Positions 13,564-20,841 of a stretch of 24,807 bases of DNA are shown here, in pieces. A program made the position numbers and the translations under genes. Positions within the stretch are counted from its first letter, which is position 1, and every line of letters begins with the position of its first letter. The DNA is from a virus, in the IMG/VR virus record IMGVR_UViG_3300044614_000168, positions 1 to 24,807 of that record, one strand, 5' to 3'. The notes below the pieces were generated by a model. That model saw only the letters and a list, made by a program, of their open reading frames with translations, ran no database searches and was not told the DNA's origin.

Positions 13564-14110
13564 GTGCTTCTTCCTCCACGAACTTCTCGATGCCCTTCTT
13601 GGCGCGCTTCGACTTCTCTCTAGTCACTACCAAGTAGTTCTCATAGTCCTTGATGAACTCGTTTACGTGCTCCATCGTGAGATAGCTATTCTCCACGGTC
13701 TTCATGTCCTCCAGCTCCTGCTGGAACGAGAGGCCTCCCTCGATGGTCATCTTCTGCATAGACCTGTACTTGACGTATGTCTGCTTCTTCTCTTTCATGA
13801 TGCGACGGAAGAAGGCGTTGCGGATGATCTGTGTGAAGTAGGCGAAGGGATTATTAGACTTCGTCGGATCGAAGTTGTTGACTACCATGACGCAGTTCTC
13901 GATGGCGTCCGAGATCATCTCGTCTCTGTAGGTGTAGTTCACGAACCTGTACTTGGTGGAGAGTCGAGTGGCGATCTTGTAGAAACACTCGCCGATGTAC
14001 TCGGGGATTCGAGGCAGCTGCTTGCCTTCTCGCTTGGCCTGCTCGACTCGCTCCTTGTACTTGCAGAGTTCTTCGTAGAGAGTCTTATTGTTGATGTAGT
14101 GTCTGCTCAT
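13538..14110 (-). CDS. 55: Late-transcription sigma factor gp55
   Basis: A 190-residue reduced sigma factor that directs host RNA polymerase to late promoters of the TATAAATA type. The region 2 core is recognisable and matches T4 gp55: LSTKYRFVNYTYRDEMISDA (54-73), then NFDPTKSNNPFAYFTQIIRNAFFRRI (with the NFD, NP.AY.TQ and NAF.RRI positions conserved) and a basic patch KEKKQTYVKYRS. T4 gp55 has nearly the same length. The tail is acidic (FVEEEAHDD), where the sliding-clamp contact of T4 gp55 lies. The presence of TATAAATA at 4621-4628 and CATAAATA at 20169-20176 fits. The start is coupled by ATGA to the gene upstream. Confidence 0.92.
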   Translation of the reverse strand: MSRHYINNKTLYEELCKYKERVEQAKREGKQLPRIPEYIGECFYKIATRLSTKYRFVNYTYRDEMISDAIENCVMVVNNFDPTKSNNPFAYFTQIIRNAFFRRIMKEKKQTYVKYRSMQKMTIEGGLSFQQELEDMKTVENSYLTMEHVNEFIKDYENYLVVTREKSKRAKKGIEKFVEEEAHDDTTVSS

Positions 14111-14430
14111 TCGTTGTACATTCTCTCATATGCCTTCTTCACAGAAGTGAGGTTGATGGTATCCATGGCTATGCCTCCACACTCTTTGAGGCGGAGACGA
14201 AGCTCTTCTTTAGTGGTAGGACCTGGAGTCTTATCTCTGTCCCTGGCCATCTTGTTGATCTCGATGAGACTCTCGAGCATGTACTTCGCTGCTAGCGATA
14301 TATCTGCCAGAGACTTCCCTCGTCGGGTATTGAGGAGCTCATACGCTTCTATGCGTACCGCGGCCTCGAAACACAGAGGGTCATCGCTGTTATACAACTC
14401 TTCTAATAAAATGTCAACTGTCTTATTCAT
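14107..14430 (-). CDS. Small helical protein of unknown function next to gp55
   Basis: A 107-residue soluble, strongly helical and charged protein, not recognised. It begins MNKTVDILLEELYNSDDP, has AVRIEAYELLNTRRGKSLAD and a long helix LAAKYMLESLIEIN, and ends VKKAYERMYNE. No metal or nucleotide motif seen. It lies in the coupled chain uvsW - 129 aa - this gene - 55, joined by TGATG on one side and ATGA on the other, so it is co-expressed with the late sigma factor. It might be a transcription or replication accessory protein; that is only context. Confidence 0.72.
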   Translation of the reverse strand: MNKTVDILLEELYNSDDPLCFEAAVRIEAYELLNTRRGKSLADISLAAKYMLESLIEINKMARDRDKTPGPTTKEELRLRLKECGGIAMDTINLTSVKKAYERMYNE

Positions 14431-14819
14431 CAGTGCAGCGACGTGTTACTCATTGCGCGGTTGACGATCTCCAGGATCGCGTCTCTATCGCTCGCTACCG
14501 CCCTCGATACCTTATGCTCCTTCTCTTCGATGAAACTCTTCACGGAGTCGTCGTAGATCTTGATGTAGGAGTCCTTGAGGTAGTAGAGGGAGATGATCGA
14601 GTTAAAGTTGAGGAACACTTCTCGACTGTCATTGTAAGCGTCGTACTTAGTGAATACGGCGGTAGCCACTCCGTCTATCTGACGATATCGTACTTCTAGC
14701 GGGTCTGTGACAAGGATGAATGCCGGATCGCCGACCCACTTCATGGGGTGATCCTTGTGAAGGGACACCTTGCCGACGATCTCGCCTCCGTCCACGGTCT
14801 TTATGAAAGCTGTCTTCAT
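14430..14819 (-). CDS. Small beta-rich protein of unknown function downstream of uvsW
   Basis: A 129-residue protein. The first half is strand-rich: FIKTVDGGEIVGKVS, FILVTDPLEVRYRQ, then ATAVFTKYD. It resembles a small Sm-like or OB-type barrel in rhythm, ending with a strand pair SIISLYYLKDSYIKIYDD. The last third is helical and charged. No catalytic motif recognised. The gene is coupled to uvsW by ATGA and to the following small gene by TGATG. A nucleic-acid-binding role is possible, but I have no direct evidence. Confidence 0.72.
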   Translation of the reverse strand: MKTAFIKTVDGGEIVGKVSLHKDHPMKWVGDPAFILVTDPLEVRYRQIDGVATAVFTKYDAYNDSREVFLNFNSIISLYYLKDSYIKIYDDSVKSFIEEKEHKVSRAVASDRDAILEIVNRAMSNTSLH

Positions 14820-16291
14820 TGATTGAGCCTCACGTTGTAGAGCTTGTACTCGAAGCTCTCTTCATTGTATATCTTCACGCGTTCCATGAAGTGGTTTATG
14901 GTGTGATTTCGCTTGGATTTCCAAGACAGGTCGTCTGCGATATCGTACAGAGTAGCGACTTCTTTCCCGTTTGCCTTTCGCAGTCCTCTTCCGATAGACT
15001 GCAGGTTACGGATGCGGGACTTGGAAGGCGAAGCGAAGATAAGATTGCTGATACTAGGAATATTGATACCAGTAGAGAAAGTGCCATAGCTAGCGACGAG
15101 AATAGCGTCACTCTCATCAGCCACGATCCTTCTGATGTCGTCTCTCTCTTCACCCTCGACTCCTCCGTGTATGAAGAACACCGCTCTCTCCTCATCCTTC
15201 AGGAGATCGTACAGTATCTTACCATGCTTCTCTACGTATTGATACAGAATAAGCGTGTTGCCCTTCAAAGAAATCGCCAGATTCTTCACGAACGTATTGC
15301 GTGCAGGATTGGCTACTAAGAAGTCCATCTCGTCTTGATAGGTCATGTTAGAGACGAGCTTCTTCTGCTCGTCGGTGTATCCTAGGACTATGCACTTGAT
15401 CTTGAGATCCGAGACGTGCTTAGTCTCCATCAGCTCCGCGGTAGTGATGACCTTGTGGACCGGACCGAACAGGCCCTCGATGACTAGCTTATGCGTCTGC
15501 GTGCCATCGAGAGTGCCTGTGAGCCCGAACCGGTAGGGCGTCTTGCCCATGTTGGTCATGATGGAGGCGAGGCTCTTGGCCTTGAACAGGTGAACCTCGT
15601 CTCCGACGACTACTTCGAACTGGTCGAACCATTCTTTTTCTTGTTTGTAGACGCTCTGCCACGTTGTGATGGTGACTTGCGCTTCGGTTTCTCTGTCTCG
15701 TCCGGAGAAGATCTTGTGTATTCCAAAGCTACCGGAGTCGGATCGATCGGAGACACCGGAGTAGCCGTAGGACTCGAAGTCTCCTGCGAGCTGGTGGACC
15801 AGAGTAACCGTCGGAACCACGATAAGAGTCTTTGCATTGTAATACCTCGTTAATAAGTAGATGATGAGAGACTTACCAGACGCTGTCGGAGATAGGAGGA
15901 CGCACCTCTTGTTTCTGACGGCGTGCACGAATGCCTTGATCTGGTAGTCTCGGGGTTTAACTTTTTCGGGGAGATCGATGGAGCGGATGAAGTCTGCGGC
16001 CTCCTTGAGGGAGAACTCCTGCTGAGAGAAGTCTGAAGACTCTACTACCTCGACGTCTCTCGAGGCGCAGAACTTCTTCACGTGATCTACTAGACCGGCG
16101 TAGATGCAGCGATTCAGGTTGTTGACTAGGCGGATCTTACCGTCCCAGAATCGGGACCTGTAGGCGGGCATGAACTCGGCGCCGGGCACCTTGAACGTGA
16201 AGGCATCCGAGATCTCTTGGAGTGTAGACGGCTCGCAGTCGAGCCTGACGTAGGCATGATCTACTCTCGATATAGTTACTCTCTCACTCAC
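14816..16291 (-). CDS. uvsW: Recombination/replication helicase UvsW
   Basis: A 491-residue superfamily 2 helicase that unwinds R-loops and branched DNA and helps switch replication from origins to recombination. The motifs are intact: an N-terminal DNA-binding domain (1-110), Q-like segment KPRDYQIKA (112-120), Walker A SPTASGKS (134-141), Ia VVPTVTLVHQL, DEVH box (231-234), motif III LTGTLDG, motif V YGTFSTGINI and motif VI QSIGRGLR. Length and domain order match T4 UvsW. It is coupled to uvsY by ATGA, as the shared role in recombination predicts. In T4 uvsW is late; here the shared promoter upstream of uvsY looks sigma70-like. Confidence 0.96.
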   Translation of the reverse strand: MSERVTISRVDHAYVRLDCEPSTLQEISDAFTFKVPGAEFMPAYRSRFWDGKIRLVNNLNRCIYAGLVDHVKKFCASRDVEVVESSDFSQQEFSLKEAADFIRSIDLPEKVKPRDYQIKAFVHAVRNKRCVLLSPTASGKSLIIYLLTRYYNAKTLIVVPTVTLVHQLAGDFESYGYSGVSDRSDSGSFGIHKIFSGRDRETEAQVTITTWQSVYKQEKEWFDQFEVVVGDEVHLFKAKSLASIMTNMGKTPYRFGLTGTLDGTQTHKLVIEGLFGPVHKVITTAELMETKHVSDLKIKCIVLGYTDEQKKLVSNMTYQDEMDFLVANPARNTFVKNLAISLKGNTLILYQYVEKHGKILYDLLKDEERAVFFIHGGVEGEERDDIRRIVADESDAILVASYGTFSTGINIPSISNLIFASPSKSRIRNLQSIGRGLRKANGKEVATLYDIADDLSWKSKRNHTINHFMERVKIYNEESFEYKLYNVRLNQ

Positions 16292-16725
16292 CCTAATCCG
16301 TTCTCAAACTTCTTCCAATCGATGTAGTTCTTGATGGCGTATCCTCTATTAGCTATCGTCTTGAGGATAGAATCGAGGACTTCCACCTTCTCTTCCTGCA
16401 TGCCGATCTGCAGATTGATGTTAATCAGATCTCTGTCGGCGTCTAGGTATATAGGCAAGTCCTGCTTGAGCAGCTTCAGAGCGAACGGCTCCCACCCTCG
16501 AGAGTCTAGCTCGGACTTGTCCATCCTCCCAGTGAAGTAGTCGCTCTTCGCCAGGATCAGTTCTGACTTAGAAGTTCTCAACTTCTTGAGCCTGAGCCTC
16601 TCTTCAGAGAGGATCTTTAGATACTTGCCGTGGAGCTTCGGGGTATTGAGGCTCTCGCTAGACAGATTCAGTGCATCTATCTTGGAGTCCTTACCCCATT
16701 CGGTGTGGATGTCTTCCAGTTTCAT
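16288..16725 (-). CDS. uvsY: Recombination mediator UvsY
   Basis: A 145-residue all-helical protein that loads UvsX recombinase onto gp32-covered single strands. It follows T4 UvsY from end to end: MKLEDIHTEWGKDSKIDALNL at the N-terminus, the middle YFTGRMDKSELDSRG, where T4 has YYSGRGDGDEF, the helix DADRDLININLQIG, and the final ANRGYAIKNYIDWKKFENG, which mirrors SRGFAIKHIQDMRAFEAG. Length is close to the 137 residues of T4. It is the first gene of the uvsY-uvsW-55-47-46 chain, with a possible promoter in the 72-nt gap upstream. Confidence 0.93.
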   Translation of the reverse strand: MKLEDIHTEWGKDSKIDALNLSSESLNTPKLHGKYLKILSEERLRLKKLRTSKSELILAKSDYFTGRMDKSELDSRGWEPFALKLLKQDLPIYLDADRDLININLQIGMQEEKVEVLDSILKTIANRGYAIKNYIDWKKFENGLG

Positions 16726-16764
16726 GATGTAGCCTAGTGTTATATTCTATTTGGATATAGCCGT

Positions 16765-16795
16765 ATTATACACGTCTCGTCCAAAAAGTACACAA
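16765..16795 (-). promoter_or_regulatory. Sigma70-like promoter before uvsY
   Basis: In the 72-nt gap between the tail-tube-like gene and uvsY the minus strand has a perfect TATAAT (16765-16770). A weak TTGTGT lies 19 nt further upstream (16790-16795). This is the only -10 of that quality I found in a gap. It would drive the recombination and late-sigma chain early. The wide spacing and poor -35 suggest that an activator (MotA-type) may help; no clear MotA box was seen. Confidence 0.5.
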
Positions 16796-16797
16796 GA

Positions 16798-17346
16798 TTA
16801 TTGATAGCTAGGATAGTTACTCGTGGTCGTGGGATCGAGAGTAAACATGCGATAGGAGAACTCTGCGCTCGCCTCTAGGTATGCCACGTCGCTGAGGGTA
16901 GAGTCGAACTTCATTCCCGTCAGACCGACTGGGAAGATGTCATAGAACTTGACTTCGTGCTTTGGATTCTTCGAGCTGGACAGGATGACGAGCGATGCGT
17001 CTGATCTTATCCTCTGCGAGTCGACCGAGGACTTCTCGGCCAGTGCCTTGTACTGCTCGTAGCTCTCGGGGAATCCGAGTGCCAGCATCCAGTTGTAGAT
17101 CTCTTTGTAGTTCGTGAGATCCTCGTCGATCTTGAAGTTCACGCTGATAGTACCATAAGTCAGCTCAGTGCCGGCTACAGGAATTCTCTGGAAGGGGTTA
17201 GGAATAGTAGCGGTATTCAGAGTGACAGTGGGGAAGGATATGGACTGACAGAAGTAGTCCACGTTAGGCAGTCGCGTGATCACGAACTTGTACCCGAGAG
17301 GGGACAGGAAGTTCTTATTGGCAGTGACTTCTGCAAATGACGGCAT
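16798..17346 (-). CDS. Tail-tube-like structural protein
   Basis: A 182-residue protein, strand-rich throughout. FLSPLGYKFVITRLPNVDYF, SISFPTVTLNTA, PVAGTELTYGTISVNFKIDE, then a helix YKEIYNWMLALGFP, and finally HEVKFYDIFPVGLTGMKFD and EASAEFSYRMFTLD. This is the layout of the T4 gp19 tail-tube fold shared by tube and baseplate-tube proteins (CQSISFP and PVAGTELTY parallel the QCKATALP and INVAGDRTF regions). It could be the main tube protein or a baseplate/tail-terminus relative; 182 residues is a little longer than gp19 (163). It lies after the gp23 terminator with AAGGAG 8 nt before the ATG, so it is expressed as its own unit. Confidence 0.6.
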   Translation of the reverse strand: MPSFAEVTANKNFLSPLGYKFVITRLPNVDYFCQSISFPTVTLNTATIPNPFQRIPVAGTELTYGTISVNFKIDEDLTNYKEIYNWMLALGFPESYEQYKALAEKSSVDSQRIRSDASLVILSSSKNPKHEVKFYDIFPVGLTGMKFDSTLSDVAYLEASAEFSYRMFTLDPTTTSNYPSYQ

Positions 17347-17365
17347 CTGTGGGCTCCTTCACTAC

Positions 17366-17373
17366 TATTTAGG
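17366..17373 (-). promoter_or_regulatory. Possible late promoter (CCTAAATA) for the tail-tube-like gene
   Basis: The minus strand reads CCTAAATA directly after the T-tract of the gp23 terminator and about 20 nt before the tail-tube-like start. CTAAATA-type boxes are the late-promoter form described in some T4-like cyanophages. The start point would be very close to the AAGGAG, giving an unusually short leader, so confidence is limited. Confidence 0.35.
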
Positions 17374-17374
17374 C

Positions 17375-17403
17375 AAAAAGAAAGGGGGAGGTTGCCCTCC
17401 CCC
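17375..17403 (-). terminator. Rho-independent terminator after gp23
   Basis: Read on the minus strand: GGGGGAGG, tetraloop GCAA, CCTCCCCC, then TTTCTTTTT. The stem is a perfect 8-bp G/C-rich helix (17384-17391 with 17396-17403) closed by a stable GNRA-type loop and followed by a T-run (17375-17383). It lies 30 nt after the gp23 stop and should end the head-gene transcript. Confidence 0.93.
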
Positions 17404-17432
17404 AGTTCGTTCGGTTGTCCCGAATCTTATGA

Positions 17433-18806
17433 TTACAGGATGTTGGTGACCAGGACGCGACGGTAGTAGACGTTGCTGTCCTTGGAGATCGTGCCGAGAC
17501 CGGCGACGTTACCACCAGCGAACGGATTCGCGACTACGCCGTAACGAGTCTTGAAGCCGATCTTCGGCTGGAAGGTGGACGGATCGACGGCGCGGACCAT
17601 CTGCAGCGGAACGTATGGGCAGTAGAAGAGGCCAGCGTCGAAAGCGCTAGAACCCTTGTAGCCTACGGTCATGTAGTGGCCAGAGCTGTTGTTGACACCG
17701 GTGCCGGACTGACCAGCATACGGATCGATGTAGACGCGCATACGACCATTGAGTACGCCAGCGAAGGTCGCGCCGGTGTCGTCTACCTGGAGGTTGTTGC
17801 TGTTGAGAGCCGGAGTGTAGTCGAGAACACCAGCCATCTGCAGAGCGGAAGCGACGTCCGAAGAGCAGAGGACGATGTTGCCCTTACCGCGACGGGTAGC
17901 CTTCGCGATCTGGTTGGCTTCGCGCTCGATCTGGAACATCAGACCCTTGAACTTCTCTACAGACCAACGGCCGTTAGAGTCGGTGTCGAGGTCGAAGATA
18001 CCGGCAGCGGTGGTGCCTTCGGTAGCGCCGCGGACGGCAGAGATGTTGATGGTACGAACGATCTCGCGGTTGATTTCAGCGAGGATCTCAGCAGACAGGA
18101 TGTTGCTGAGCTCGGTCTCGGCGTCGAGGCCGTGGATGGCCTTGAGGTCCTGAGCGAGTTCCATGCTGTACTCAGCCTTGAGGGCGCGAGTGTTAGCGGT
18201 GACAGTCACCTTCTCGATGGAGAAGGCCATCTCAGGGAAGGTCAGCGAGCTGTTGCCCAGACCTTCGCCCTGGTCAGTGGTCATGCCGCCAGCGAAGTTG
18301 TACACGTCCTGAGACGCGATGTTGATGGTGTGGGTGGTATTACCTGGAAGGTTACCAACTTGCTTGTTGCCGAGGATAGCATCAGTGTTGCTCTTGTAGG
18401 TAGAGAAACGAGTGTTCGCCTCGTTGTACAGAGCCTCGTCACCGGCGTTGTTAGCGTAGCGAGCGCGCATTGCGAAGATGAGGCCGGTAGGACCGGTCAT
18501 AGGCTGCACGCCGCAGATGTCATAGGCTACGAGGTTCGGCATCGCGCGACGAACCAGGCTGATGAGCACTGGGTCGAAGGTGTCGATGGCGCCGGCGTTG
18601 GTAGAGTCCGGGTTACCGATAGCGTTGGTCGGACCTTCCATGAGGAACTGAGAGCCGCCCATAGCAGAAGATTCGCGAAGCGCGTTCTCGGTGTTCTCGA
18701 GCATCATGGCAGTTACGGAGCGACGGTGCGCATCCTTGATCGCCGGTAGGTCTGGGTGACCTAGCACCGGCGACCACTTGTTCTGGATTTCTTCATTGAG
18801 ATACAT
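17433..18806 (-). CDS. 23: Major capsid protein gp23
   Basis: A 457-residue T4-type major head protein (HK97 fold). Recognisable segments are FDPVLISLVRRAMPNLVAYD, CGVQPMTGPTGLIFAMR, the middle FPEMAFSIEKVTVTANTRALKAEYS, the ATRRGKGNIVLCSSDVASAL helix-strand and the C-terminal YKGSSAFDAGLFYCPYVPLQ. FLMEGPT (54-60) gives an (L/I)xE site, so gp21 probably cuts after Glu57, removing a propeptide as it does after residue 65 in T4. It is shorter than T4 gp23 (521). AAGGAG lies 9 nt before the ATG. It shares the late unit with gp22, and the strong terminator follows. The smooth codon use suits very high expression. Confidence 0.97.
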   Translation of the reverse strand: MYLNEEIQNKWSPVLGHPDLPAIKDAHRRSVTAMMLENTENALRESSAMGGSQFLMEGPTNAIGNPDSTNAGAIDTFDPVLISLVRRAMPNLVAYDICGVQPMTGPTGLIFAMRARYANNAGDEALYNEANTRFSTYKSNTDAILGNKQVGNLPGNTTHTINIASQDVYNFAGGMTTDQGEGLGNSSLTFPEMAFSIEKVTVTANTRALKAEYSMELAQDLKAIHGLDAETELSNILSAEILAEINREIVRTINISAVRGATEGTTAAGIFDLDTDSNGRWSVEKFKGLMFQIEREANQIAKATRRGKGNIVLCSSDVASALQMAGVLDYTPALNSNNLQVDDTGATFAGVLNGRMRVYIDPYAGQSGTGVNNSSGHYMTVGYKGSSAFDAGLFYCPYVPLQMVRAVDPSTFQPKIGFKTRYGVVANPFAGGNVAGLGTISKDSNVYYRRVLVTNIL

Positions 18807-18836
18807 TGAGTTATACTCCTTTGAGTTTTACTAGTA

Positions 18837-20138
18837 TTAGTTTAGCTTGGTGGTGCGTGAGATTGCACGAACATACTTGTTCATTACGCCGGTAGGAGCG
18901 ACAGTCTCGGCATACTCGCCACTGTTGTCGAATCCTTCCTCGGTGAGCATCTTCATCGGCTTATTTTCAACAGAAGTGAAGTAGTTCTCCCTGATCACTT
19001 GCACCTTCTTAGCGAAAGTCTCCTCGTCATCGAAGCTGAGGCCCTCACAGAGGGTCTTGAGCTTCTCTGCCTGAGTAACGGCGAGTCCGTCGGTCATGCT
19101 CTCGACGATAGCGGCCATCTTTGCCTCGGAGATCTCGCTGTTCAGAGCGATGACCTCGTCGGTCTTCTCATTGACCATCTGCTCGAGCTCCTCGATACGG
19201 GATACCATCTCAGAGACGACGTCAGTCTTCTCTTCTGGTACCTCGATGTAGTGCTCGGCGAACAGGTTCTTCAGGCCGTCGATGAACTCCTCGGCGATCT
19301 CAGCGCGGAGGCTGTTCTCGAGAACGAGCTTGTTCTCTTCGATCCATTCATTGATGGCATACGACAGATACTTGTCGACGCTCTCGACCATGGCCTCCTG
19401 AGCGGCCTCGAGTTCTTCGTCGAGACGGGTAGAGTACTCGGTCTCGAGCTCCTCCATGATGGCGTCGACGCGATCATTTACTGCGGCCGTGAAGAGGGCA
19501 GAAGCCTCGGTCACGAACTCGGCAGAAGCTTCTTCACCGAAGAGCTGCTGGAGTTCGGCTTCGACTTCTCTTACTGTAGATTCTCCAACGATCTTAGTCT
19601 GCTTCACTCTCATGCCATAGCTATCTTCGTGTTTGCCGGCCCAGTTCTTAATGAAGTCATGAACTTTAGGATCGTTGTGCTTTACGTATACAGAAGTTGT
19701 GTGGCCATGACCTCCCTCGCTATCGATCTTATGCTTGAGGCCACTCTTCGCTAGAGCAGATTTGAACTGCTTGGCGTTCTTGTGATTGTCAGCATCGTCG
19801 GCATCGAAGTGAATGACGGTGCCCTCGGCAATATCGTATTCTTCCATCTTTGCAGAAGCTGCAGACGGCTTCATACTGACAGAGGCCTTATGCTTGGCTG
19901 ACATGTCGCCAGTTGGCTTGGTGTTGGTCTCGGTGTCGGTTTCTTCCTCACCTTGTCCTGGGGTCTCGCCCTTGAGCTTGTTCATCGCGTTATCGCCCTG
20001 GCTCTTGTCCTGTGGACGATTCGCGTGAACATCGCCCTTGACGATAGGACCAGGAACTTTAGAGACGCCAGTGGCGCCTCCGCCGACAGAGATTTCTTCA
20101 TCCATCTCTACGGCCTTGTTCTTGCTCTTAAGCATCAT
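18837..20138 (-). CDS. 22: Prohead core scaffold gp22 with a long N-terminal extension
   Basis: A 433-residue protein. Residues about 188-433 match the T4 scaffold: acidic, helical, with INEWIEENKLVLENSLRAEI, FIDGLKNLFAEHYIEVPEE and a coiled-coil SRIEELEQMVNEKTDEVIAL. This part forms the prohead core and is digested by gp21. T4 gp22 has only 269 residues. The extra 185 here comprise an acidic disordered stretch (1-100, EEETDTETNTKP) and a compact alpha/beta-looking domain (100-185, TVIHFDADDADNH, KQFKSALAKSGLKH, TTSVYVKHNDPKVH). The domain starts right after IAEG (103-106), an (L/I)xE cleavage-type site, so it may be released into the capsid. AAGGGAGC precedes the paired start codons; either ATG could be used. 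Confidence 0.9.
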   Translation of the reverse strand: MMLKSKNKAVEMDEEISVGGGATGVSKVPGPIVKGDVHANRPQDKSQGDNAMNKLKGETPGQGEEETDTETNTKPTGDMSAKHKASVSMKPSAASAKMEEYDIAEGTVIHFDADDADNHKNAKQFKSALAKSGLKHKIDSEGGHGHTTSVYVKHNDPKVHDFIKNWAGKHEDSYGMRVKQTKIVGESTVREVEAELQQLFGEEASAEFVTEASALFTAAVNDRVDAIMEELETEYSTRLDEELEAAQEAMVESVDKYLSYAINEWIEENKLVLENSLRAEIAEEFIDGLKNLFAEHYIEVPEEKTDVVSEMVSRIEELEQMVNEKTDEVIALNSEISEAKMAAIVESMTDGLAVTQAEKLKTLCEGLSFDDEETFAKKVQVIRENYFTSVENKPMKMLTEEGFDNSGEYAETVAPTGVMNKYVRAISRTTKLN

Positions 20139-20168
20139 GATGCTCCCTTGTTACGAATCTGATAGATA

Positions 20169-20176
20169 TATTTATG
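20169..20176 (-). promoter_or_regulatory. Likely late promoter (CATAAATA) for genes 22 and 23
   Basis: The minus strand reads CATAAATA, one base off the TATAAATA consensus, in the 49-nt gap between genes 21 and 22. It lies about 30 nt before the gp22 start. A transcript from here would carry 22 and 23 and end at the terminator at 17375-17403, giving extra capsid and scaffold mRNA as in T4. Confidence 0.5.
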
Positions 20177-20187
20177 AAATCGCGAAT

Positions 20188-20838
20188 TTACAGCAACCTC
20201 AAGAACTTCTCAAAAGTGGCGAGCTTAGCTTCTTCTAGCTCGGCGCTCGACGCCTTCTTGATAGTATTCCTCATCTGCTCAACTGCCTGAGCCTTGATGA
20301 TTCCGTTGTCCCATACCCACTCGACGCCCTCCATGATGCCCTGAACGAAGGCATCCGGAGCGGACGGGTCGGCTACGATGTCTGCGGCGGTGGCCAGATA
20401 GAAGTCGTCCTGGACTTCCATGATGCCGTTCTTGCCCGGGGCTAGAGAACCCATGCCACGAGAAGACACGCCGAGCTGAGCGCCAGATTCGATGAGACCG
20501 CGAGCGATGTTGCCCATCGGGGTCTCGGTGATCTTGGCGCGACCGATGAAGTTATTGCCCTCTTGACGAAGACTAGTGATCAAGTGTGAAACTCTATCTA
20601 AGTTGATAGACGGGCCATTTGGATGACCCAGCTCGCCGAAGGCGCGACCCTTCTCGACGAACTCTTTCATGTAGCGACTAACTTCACGCTTCATAGTTTC
20701 TAACTTGTATTCACGACCGTTGCGATTCTTCTGCTCGCACTGGAGGAAGATGCCCTCGATATAGAGGTTCTTCTTACCACCCTCGGTAGATTCAGTGACG
20801 TACTTGACGTCTTCTGTTAGTTCGGTGATGAGTTTCAT
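20188..20838 (-). CDS. 21: Prohead maturation protease gp21
   Basis: A 216-residue herpes-type serine protease that cleaves scaffold, core and capsid proteins after (L/I)xE during head maturation. YIEGIFLQCEQKNRNGREY (26-44) is the first strand pair of the fold. The catalytic His72 is in FGELGHP, with NLDRVSHLI following, and the Ser is in GVSSRGMG (125/126). DIVADPSAPDAF (153-164) is the conserved end of the core. The short C-terminal tail ends in acidic helix AELEEAKLATFEKFLRLL, likely a self-processing or scaffold contact. Gene order 21-22-23 is that of T4. Start 4 nt after the preceding stop. Confidence 0.95.
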   Translation of the reverse strand: MKLITELTEDVKYVTESTEGGKKNLYIEGIFLQCEQKNRNGREYKLETMKREVSRYMKEFVEKGRAFGELGHPNGPSINLDRVSHLITSLRQEGNNFIGRAKITETPMGNIARGLIESGAQLGVSSRGMGSLAPGKNGIMEVQDDFYLATAADIVADPSAPDAFVQGIMEGVEWVWDNGIIKAQAVEQMRNTIKKASSAELEEAKLATFEKFLRLL

Positions 20839-20841
20839 CTA

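Noticed and set aside
13562-14464. 300-codon plus-strand frame opposite gp55
   Set aside because: It runs against gp55 and two coupled genes. Its composition (Leu/Val/Ser runs) is that of an antisense shadow.
17676-18749. 357-codon open frame on the plus strand opposite gp23
   Set aside because: It mirrors the capsid gene. The strong codon bias of gp23 keeps the opposite frame open, the protein is a valine/glutamate/arginine-rich string without domain character, and no other gene is on the plus strand.
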